This document shows positions 57,834 through 64,000 of a DNA stretch of 64,000 bases, in pieces; the stretch's first letter is position 1; each line of letters begins with the position of its first letter. The notes under the pieces were generated by a model that saw only the letters and a list, made by a program, of their open reading frames with translations, had not been told where the DNA came from and searched no databases. Origin of the DNA: Leptodactylus fallax (lineage: Eukaryota > Chordata > Amphibia > Anura > Leptodactylidae); NCBI GenBank assembly GCA_947044405.1, contig CAMRHE010000021.1, positions 4,634,501-4,698,500 of the forward strand, given 5' to 3'. Position numbers and translations under genes: made by a program.

Positions 57834-60800
57834 CTGCAAGAAGACAGATGGACAATGAAAACATGTTACTAGTCATTTGGGCTACACAGCATTTATTAGG
57901 TTATTTGAAAGATTGCCATCCTGCCAGCTACATCACTTGCATAGTCATGTGTTGCTTTTGTAAGCAGACTACACTGTACTACCTCATGCCAGCAGTCTTC
58001 AAGACATAAGTAGCTCTAACCCCGACATATAGATGAATGTCTAAGTTAATAAACTATAAGAGTAGCACTAGCTCAAAGTGAACATAAGTTCTGCAACAAA
58101 TCTAATAGTCAAACAGCAGCAGAAAAACAACTGTGTAAAAAAATTGATAAATCCATTTATTAAATTGTATCTTGGCTTCCCCATGATGGTGCCCAAGTGA
58201 CTGGACTGTTCTCGCCTTAAAATATGTAATAAGAATTTACGTTGGATAGCGATACCAGAAGCAAGTTCATTTTTTTCTCAGTAGAAAATGCAGAGCTCTA
58301 GGAAAAAATGAAAAACCCAAGTCCTAGAAATTATTGGCTCCTAAACTGACAAATTTAGGAGCCAAATATGTATTTAAATTCTATTTATTTACACAGTACT
58401 ATGCAAAAGTTTAGGGTAGGCATAGGAATAAAATGATGTATAGTAATAGTGCACAGTACATGCTTTCATAAATTGAGGCATTAATTGATAAAATAAACTA
58501 TTAAGTGAATGAACAAAAGAGAACTCTAAATCACATAAATATTTGGTGTGACCATCCTTTGCCTTCAAAACAGCATCAATTCTTCTGTTTACACTTGCAC
58601 GCAGTTTTTGAAGGGACTCGGCAGGAAGGTTGTTCCAAACATCTTAGCGAACTAGCCACAGATATTCTGTGGATGTAAGCTTGGTGAAATCTTTCTGTTC
58701 CTTCATGTAATCCCAGACAGACTTGATGTCGAGATCAGAGCTTTGGGAATCTTCTTACCTGGGGAAGCAGTGCAGGTAACTCCTAGCAGAACCAATGGGG
58801 TAACCAGAACTCAGACCTGCATCATGCTGCCTGTCTAGGCTTTACTCTGCCTCACATAACAAGGAGACATCCACCAACCAAGATCAAACCGCACAGCCCC
58901 AGGACCACAGCAGCTGGAGCCCTAAACACATTGTACACCAAACTTTCAAACTTTGCAGTCCTGCCACTAGAAAGGAATGCTAGGAGAAGGAATTTTTTTA
59001 ATACAGCAGCAGAGGGCTAGATTAAAAAGTCTTTATCCCATTTGCAAATTCTTGGTCCCCATCTGGAGCCCTGAAATGAGAGCTAGGCAACACCATAAAC
59101 TCATACAACCGCATCTGTGCAACTTCAATGTTAAAGGCCTTCAGCGTGTCCTTGTACTGTTACAGTTGGAGGGTAGGCTCAAGTATACAATAATTTTAAA
59201 ATCGCTTTTACATGTCTTACCCGCATTCCACGAGTATTGAAAACTTTAGGATTTCGGGAAAAATGCATGTGAAGGCCACCATCTTCATTCACAGACACGG
59301 CAACCTTTTTCAGGGTCTTATTACCACAGTTAGGACAGAACAATTTAGTCACGTCTGCTGTAGTCCTGAAATAAAAGAGAAGTAGTTACAGTGACTAACT
59401 AGGATTCTGAATGACAAATTCATAGAGCCTTGACTAAAAGGGTATCTGCCTCTTATCCACTGTTTGTGACACCTCTCACACACTGGAGGGATCACATTAA
59501 GAATACAAATTGAGTCTAGCCAGCATAAATTCACTAAGAAAAAGTTGAAAAGGATACAAGGCACATCCCACTGCTGCCCATACGCAAGAAAGGCACTGTA
59601 GTTGTAACAGTATCTGCCAAGCTAACCTATGCAAAGCAAGTACACCATAATGCATAATAGAACATAATGCACATTTTACTATAGCCTAAGGATGGGTTCA
59701 CATCTTCGTCAGTCTCCATTTGGAGACCGTGATCGACAAAAAAGTGTTGCAAGTCCAACTTTTTCATCCAGTGGGTTCAGTTTAAAAGAACAGACACCTG
59801 ACAGACCCCAGTATATTCATGCACTAGGCACCATTGGTGTCTGCTGTTGTAGCGCTCTGTGTGCCATTGTTCTAGTCCTCTCACGGACCATAATAACAGA
59901 CAGCAGTGAAGATGTGAACATTCAGTTTTACCAAGCTTGTATCCACTCACTTGAAGCAGCCATAACAGCGCAGAATGTAGTTCCTGGTTTGGCGAATCAG
60001 CATTCCATCCACCGAGAGCGCATGCAGCCCCATTTGTATGAGCACGTTCTGGTGACAAAGAAAACACAAGTTGACATTAAGGATCAAAAAACAAAACTGG
60101 CACGGACACTGCTTGTGGGTTACAACCCCAGCCACACAACCATAAAATCCAAATGGTAAAGTATTTATTTATTTATTTATTTTAACCATCAAGGTATTAT
60201 ATGAGCACTCCGTAAACAGCACCAAGACCTATATACACACACATAAATTTACTACTATTGGTTACTATCTATACATATAAATTTGAGTGTCTTTGTATAC
60301 AATTTATTGATCAAGCTTGTAAAAGCCCATCTGTCACGACAAAGCGCCCTCATTCAAATGGGACCCTATGCTGTTTAGAGAGTGCTGCAGTAATTTTTGT
60401 ATTTTTATTACTGTTATGTCTTTCGTCAATGCATCTGTTTAAGACAAACATACCTATTTTCTTGACACTGACATTAAAGAACCAAATGCTAAACTGAAAA
60501 TAGTAATTTCTTGTATAAAATATGCAGTAACTGTCTCATTGCTGGGTGAGAATTTGGACCACTTTGCTGTAATACCTGCATAGCAAAGTCTGTAGTCAGG
60601 CAGCCGACTGTCACATTAACTGGAACCTCCCGGCTGCCCAAGTCCTGTTGTATTTGTTTGATGTTACTGGGTGTAATCCAGCCTCTCTCATTATCTTCTT
60701 CCTCCTCATCATCATCCTGATTTTCTTCTTCCTCCTCCTCCATGGTAGATTTATCTGTTACATGGTCCTGTTCATTAGACAAAGGAGCTTCTTTTGAGCT

Positions 60801-62668
60801 TGTCGTCACAGACACTGACTGGGCATTCTGCAGAGAAGAAAAAAAAAAAAAAATATATATATCTATAGACATCAAAATGTCAATTACGTACAGCTGTGAT
60901 ACTATTCATCAACAGTCAGTGTACATACTGAAGTTGGTGACTGCAGGTGAATTCACACTGATGGGAGTCAATGGTGCTTTGTCTGTAGCAGCATCTAATG
61001 TTGCTATATGACGCTATATACCCTTGAACTATATAGTGGCCAATAGTAGTAAACTGCATCTATTGCCAAGCTTATATCAAAGGAAACCTACACTACACCG
61101 GGATGCCACATGTAGAGCCCCTATCTTTATTAAAGCAAAACCTCTGCGAACAGTCATGCTGTGCCTTACATCTGATCCCAAGACATACCATCAACTCCAG
61201 CAAATCATCCTCGATGCTCGGCAGGGGACTTCTCCAGAAGAAAAAAAGAATTATACTCTTTGTTCTCTGCACAGTCTTTAGTCTCCTCTGTCAGCTGTGT
61301 CTTCAGCAAGTCTTCTTTTTTACCTGTGGACTATTGATGGAGTAAATACTATTACTGTAATATATATGATCTGACAACAGCACCTGTTAAACCCTATGTT
61401 AAAAGAAAAAGCCTTACGAAATACTTCTTACATATCTGCCATACTCCATCAACTAAAACAACATCATATCTTCCTTAAAGGGAACATGTCAGGTGGATTA
61501 TCCACCAAAAACTGGACCGATCATGTACATTATTAAGTAATTACCTTTACCTCTACTAGTGCTGAAATTCTTATCCACCTGACATGCACAAGATCTTGAG
61601 GTATAGTGGTTGGGAGCCCACATTACAGACTAGAACAAAGTCGATTTGTCCCCAGGACACAGCCTCTGGCTCACACTGACCTAGCTTACAGTCAATGGCA
61701 TGATAAAACTAGCAGAAGCCAATGTCCTGGTATTTAATCAGAGGGGGTCCTACAATATATAGCTGAACGTCAGATGATGTGACTTCATGCAAAAGTGAAG
61801 GATTTTCTTCTATGCTTATCTACATAACCACGCTCATTCTACTGTAGAAAGTTAAAGCTTACCTTGGAGGGAAAATGGAAGCCAGCCACATTGACTGGGG
61901 CCTCTGGGTGTTGAGCTGTGGTGCTGACAGAGACCTAAAACACACACATATCTCAATTATAGTGCAACAGAGACTCATGTTGAGCAGGATATGATTTGTT
62001 TAGTCCTTCTCACTGCTTTAAAGGAACACGCTGAAGCCTAGTTCTGGGTCTTGGAGGCAAGCATGACAAAGGGACAGATGTCATGCACAAACCCCAAAGC
62101 CCTTGCACCATGCAGAAGAGTTGTATCAGTTTTTCTGTAAGTTTGATAGACTAACAACCGCCATGAGAGGTCCCACAGCATTGACACTTTTGGCAAAGCA
62201 TTTCATTGTTATAGTACATTTCCCCTTCACAACTCTTCCTCAATGCTGCCATCTTTGTAAGGAAGGATGAGAGACTCCCTTTTCAATGAACATGATGGGT
62301 CCTGGGGACAGACCTACCCATTGACATCTATCACTCGTGGATAGAAAATACATTTTTTTGAGTGGAAATAACTGCATTAAATGATTAAAAAGGATCAACT
62401 GTAAACAAGGCTCCCAAAATGGCTCCCCATTTATGATTATTAATATAGCTCAAGCATGGTAAACAGTGGCCATATCTATATCATGGCAGTGCTATAAGAA
62501 TGGGGTCTCTGGAAATTTTGGGGCAATTACTCACCTTCTGTGGTGGCTCCTTTCTAATATGTTCTGAACCAGCATGTTCAACCGCAAGCTGGTAGGTGAG
62601 AGCAAGAACCTTGATGTCAGTGGCTGAGAGGCTGACATAATCTCCAGTCTTCTTAGAGAAATCAGTCA
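57564..62668 (-). CDS. NOB1: NOB1, rRNA-processing PIN nuclease, 3' seven exons (5' part outside window)
   Basis: NOB1 is the endonuclease that cuts 20S/18S-E pre-rRNA to form the 3' end of 18S rRNA in late pre-40S particles. Exons seen: 62668-62535, 61934-61863, about 61300-61189, 60827-60576, 60048-59951, 59365-59221 and 57833-57564. They match human NOB1 from DFSKKTGDY to the C-terminus: the PIN-domain part SLSATDIKVLALTYQL, an acidic linker, GWITPSNIKQIQQDL, a CxxC...CxxC zinc ribbon (RCYGCF, then LFCPNCGNKTLKK), and the basic tail GAGRRRVNPNAPRKK. The first exons (PIN catalytic Asp) are expected beyond position 64000. The third visible exon has an apparent one-base frameshift in a T run (61241-61247). 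NQO1 follows downstream on the same strand, as in human. Confidence 0.95.
57838..59220. other. NOB1 intron 6 with a Tc1 relic
   Basis: Largest intron in the visible NOB1 part. Contains the Tc1 fragment at 58395-58745 and otherwise no exon-like sequence. Confidence 0.5.
58395..58745 (-). pseudogene. 3' relic of another Tc1-like element in NOB1 intron
   Basis: Terminal-repeat-like CAGTACTATGCAAAAGTTTA at 58396. The minus strand reads the C-terminal part of a Tc1 transposase: SVWDYMKEQKDFTKLTSTEY, then after a stop DVWNNLPAESLQKLRASVNR and RIDAVLKAKDGHTKYL. No DDE core remains. Different family from the DD34E copies. Confidence 0.7.
59221..59365 (-). CDS. NOB1: NOB1 exon with second half of zinc ribbon
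   Basis: 145 nt: one base completing Lys, then 48 codons reading TTADVTKLFCPNCGNKTLKK, VAVSVNEDGGLHMHFSRNPK and VFNTRGMR. The CPNC pair completes the zinc ribbon. Acceptor TTTCAG, donor GTAAGA, ending in phase 0. Confidence 0.95.
59686..59925. repeat. GGTTCACAC-end MITE in NOB1 intron
   Basis: Starts CTAAGGATGGGTTCACATCT and ends AGTGAAGATGTGAACATTCA, imperfect inverted mates. Lies just before NOB1 exon 59951-60048. The 155-codon plus-strand frame over it is a shadow. Confidence 0.5.
59951..60048 (-). CDS. NOB1: NOB1 exon with first half of zinc ribbon
   Basis: 98 nt beginning NVLIQMGLHALSVDGMLIRQ and ending RNYILRCYGCF plus two bases of Lys. Cys pair CxxC is the first half of the NOB1 zinc ribbon. 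The donor GTGAGT overlaps the Lys codon, which is completed by the first base of the next exon. Confidence 0.96.
60576..60827 (-). CDS. NOB1: NOB1 acidic linker exon
   Basis: 252 nt, 84 codons, phase 0 on both sides. The serine/threonine-rich start is followed by a run of Glu and Asp (EEEEEENQDDDEEEEDNE) and then RGWITPSNIKQIQQDLGSRE and VGCLTTDFAMQ. The acidic region aligns with the EEEEEEE region of human NOB1, and GWITPSN begins the C-terminal domain. Acceptor CTGCAG, donor GTATTA. Confidence 0.96.
61189..61300 (-). CDS. NOB1: NOB1 linker exon with apparent one-base frameshift
   Basis: From the likely acceptor at 61301 (or 61295) the frame reads TQLTEETKDCAENKEYNSFF, matching human residues up to EFSSF. 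Just after a run of seven Ts (61247-61241 on the minus strand) the match continues one frame over as FWRSPLPSIEDDLLELM, followed by the donor GTATGT. Six Ts would keep a single frame. In the frame as given, a TGA follows 12 codons later. The downstream exon joins the second frame in phase 0. Alternative: a later acceptor at 61267 gives phase-0 reading in the second frame but discards the conserved upstream residues. Confidence 0.8.
61863..61934 (-). CDS. NOB1: NOB1 short linker exon
   Basis: 72 nt (24 codons), phase 0 on both sides. It reads VSVSTTAQHPEAPVNVAG then FHFPSK, matching the human segment QHPETPLHISGFHLP. Acceptor TTTTAG, donor GTAAGC. It was recovered by homology and splice sites because it is too short to stand out as an open frame. 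Confidence 0.9.
62535..62668 (-). CDS. NOB1: NOB1 PIN-domain exon
   Basis: 134 nt starting in phase 1 and ending in phase 0. It encodes TDFSKKTGDYVSLSATDIKV and LALTYQLAVEHAGSEHIRKE, matching the second half of the NOB1 PIN domain, including the conserved S-ATDI-VLALTY block with an acidic PIN residue. Acceptor CTATAG after a pyrimidine-rich tract, donor GTGAGT. Confidence 0.95.
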
Positions 62669-62701
62669 CTATAGGAGAAAAAAAAACAAAAAAAAAAAAA
62701 A

Positions 62702-62705
<4 letters not shown>

Positions 62706-62755
<50 letters not shown>
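62706..62755. repeat. (AT)n microsatellite
   Basis: About 25 AT units, 38 bases from the NOB1 exon acceptor region, in the NOB1 intron. Simple repeat. Confidence 0.95.
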
Positions 62756-62915
62756 CAACTAATATGCAACATCTGCAACCTTCACATTGTGAAACGTTCC
62801 CCGTCAACCCTTAGTATAGAAGTGAATTAAGCTGGTAAAAACGCCTTCTGGTTGACAGTGGTTCACACCCAGCTTTTCTGTGCCACGGAACGTCCACATA
62901 TTAAGTGAAGCGATA

Positions 62916-64000
62916 CAGTGCCTTGTGAAAGTATTCGGCCCCCTTGAACTTTTCAACCTTTTGCCACATTTTAGGCTTCAAACATAAGGATATAAAATTA
63001 AAATTTTTTGGTGAAGAATCAACAACAAGTGGGACACAATTGTGAAGTAGAACGAAATTTATTGGATATTTTAAACTTTTGTAAAAAATAAAAAACTGAA
63101 AAGTGGGGCGTGCCAAATTATTCGGCCCCCTTAAGTCAATACTTTGTAGCGTCACCTTTTGCTGCGATTACAGCTGCAAGTCGCTTGGGGTATGTCTCTA
63201 TCAGTTTTGCCCATTCTTCCTTGGAAAACAGCTGGAGCTCAGTGAGGTTGGATGGAGAGCGTTTGTGAACAGCAGTTTTCAGCTCTTTCCACAGATTCTC
63301 GATTGGATTCAGGTCTGGACTTTGACTTGGCCATTCTAACACCTGGATAAGTTTATTTGTGAACCATTCCATTGTAGATTTTGCTTTAGGTTTGGGATCA
63401 TTGTCTTGTTGGAAGATAAATCTCCGTCCCAGTCTCAGGTCTTTTGCAGACTCCAACAGGTTTTCTTCCAGAATAGTCCTGTATTTGGCTCCATCCATCT
63501 TCCCATCAATTTTAACCATCTTCCCTGTCCCTGCTGAAGAAAAGCAGGCCCAAACCATGATGCTGCCACCACCATGTTTGACAGGGGGGATGGTGTGTTC
63601 AGGGTGATAAGCTGTGTTGCTTTTACGCCAAACATATCGTTTTGCATTGTGGCCAAAAAGTTCGATTTTGGTTTCATCTGACCAGAGCACCTTCTTCCAC
63701 ATGTTTGGTGTGTCTCCCAGGTGGCTTGTGGCAAACTTTAAATGAGACTTTTTATGGGTATCTTTGAGAAATGGCTTTCTTCTTGCCACTCTTCCATAAA
63801 GGCCAGATTTGTGCAGTGTACGACTGATTGTTGTCCTATGGACAGACTCTCCCACCTGAGCTGTAGATCTCTGCAGTTCATCCAGAGTGATCATGGGCCT
63901 CTTGGATGCATCTCTGATCAGTCTTCTCCTTGTTTGAGATGAAAGTTTAGAGGGACAGCCGGGTCTTGGTAGATTTGCAGTGGTCTGATACTCCTTCCAT
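62916..64000 (-). mobile_element. DD34E Tc1 transposon, copy 3 (partial, runs off window)
   Basis: Left end CAGTGCCTTGTGAAAGTATT at 62916, flanked by TA at 62914-62915. It continues past 64000. It lies in a NOB1 intron in the same orientation as NOB1. Nearly identical to copies 1 and 2. Confidence 0.93.
63136..63999 (-). CDS. Tc1 DD34E transposase, copy 3 (N-terminus outside window)
   Basis: Open from the window edge to the stop at 63138-63136 (at least 287 codons in the window). Asp (WSDETKIELFG), QQDNDPKP (His of the usual DPKH is Pro here) and PDLNPIENLW are present. An in-frame deletion of 8 residues removes ARISVSRC-like sequence before KLIETYPKRLAA, compared with copy 2. Whether it shares the N-terminal frame break cannot be seen. 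Confidence 0.85.
   Translation of the reverse strand, partial: WKEYQTTANLPRPGCPSKLSSQTRRRLIRDASKRPMITLDELQRSTAQVGESVHRTTISRTLHKSGLYGRVARRKPFLKDTHKKSHLKFATSHLGDTPNMWKKVLWSDETKIELFGHNAKRYVWRKSNTAYHPEHTIPPVKHGGGSIMVWACFSSAGTGKMVKIDGKMDGAKYRTILEENLLESAKDLRLGRRFIFQQDNDPKPKAKSTMEWFTNKLIQVLEWPSQSPDLNPIENLWKELKTAVHKRSPSNLTELQLFSKEEWAKLIETYPKRLAAVIAAKGDATKY

Noticed and set aside
59692..60159. 155-codon plus-strand open frame
   Set aside because: Antisense to NOB1 exon 59951-60048 and a MITE. Explained as a shadow.
61266..61300. Alternative acceptor at 61267 as the true start of the NOB1 linker exon
   Set aside because: It would give an open frame, but it discards residues (CAENKEYNSF) that match NOB1, and has a weak pyrimidine tract. 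Kept only as an alternative.
61103..61345. 80-codon plus-strand open frames over the NOB1 linker exon
   Set aside because: Antisense shadows of the NOB1 exon; the minus-strand match to NOB1 explains conservation.
1..64000. tRNA or rRNA genes
   Set aside because: I saw no cloverleaf with A and B boxes nor rRNA core text on reading both strands, but I could not run a covariance search.

Overview
The window is vertebrate nuclear DNA, most likely from a frog (anuran amphibian). It holds two multi-exon genes with GT-AG introns, NQO1 and NOB1, both on the minus strand. They lie side by side in the same order and orientation as I know from human chromosome 16q22 (NFAT5, NQO1, NOB1, WWP2). The frog assignment is an inference from the mix of Tc1/mariner, piggyBac-like, hAT-like and fold-back DNA transposons, an L1-like LINE and a CR1/L2-like LINE. 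There are no bacterial-style operons, rRNA, tRNA or CRISPR arrays that I can support.

Layout. 1-24.6 kb is intergenic and repeat-dominated: a fold-back family (1-606), a fold-back (1269-1790), a Tc1/mariner MITE split by a decayed piggyBac element (1832-4962), a 420-bp near-palindrome (5311-5730), a DD38E Tc1-like element (8854-10482), a DD34E Tc1 element inside a minisatellite (11260-12886), and a probable solo LTR (20130-20706). 24.7-40.8 kb is NQO1, six coding exons giving a 276-residue protein; its 8-kb intron 5 carries a nearly full-length but broken L1-like LINE (27270-32554) in the antisense direction. 40.8-55.8 kb is intergenic, with fold-backs, a 158-bp hAT MITE, and a CR1/L2-like LINE (about 49915-54640) split by three DNA transposons. 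A third region holds a young DD34E Tc1 copy (55815-57428) directly downstream of NOB1. 57.5-62.7 kb is NOB1, exons for the last four fifths of the protein; its N-terminal exons must lie beyond 64000. A third DD34E Tc1 copy (62916 to the right edge) sits in the NOB1 intron.

The two host genes are functionally unrelated: NQO1 is a cytosolic FAD-dependent two-electron quinone reductase, NOB1 the PIN-domain nuclease that matures the 3' end of 18S rRNA. The points most worth checking are the predicted NQO1 active site, where the Tyr and His of the charge relay are replaced by Thr and Asn, and an apparent one-base frameshift in a T homopolymer inside a NOB1 exon. I did not find a convincing undescribed biological system; the novelty is in gene-level anomalies and transposon architecture.
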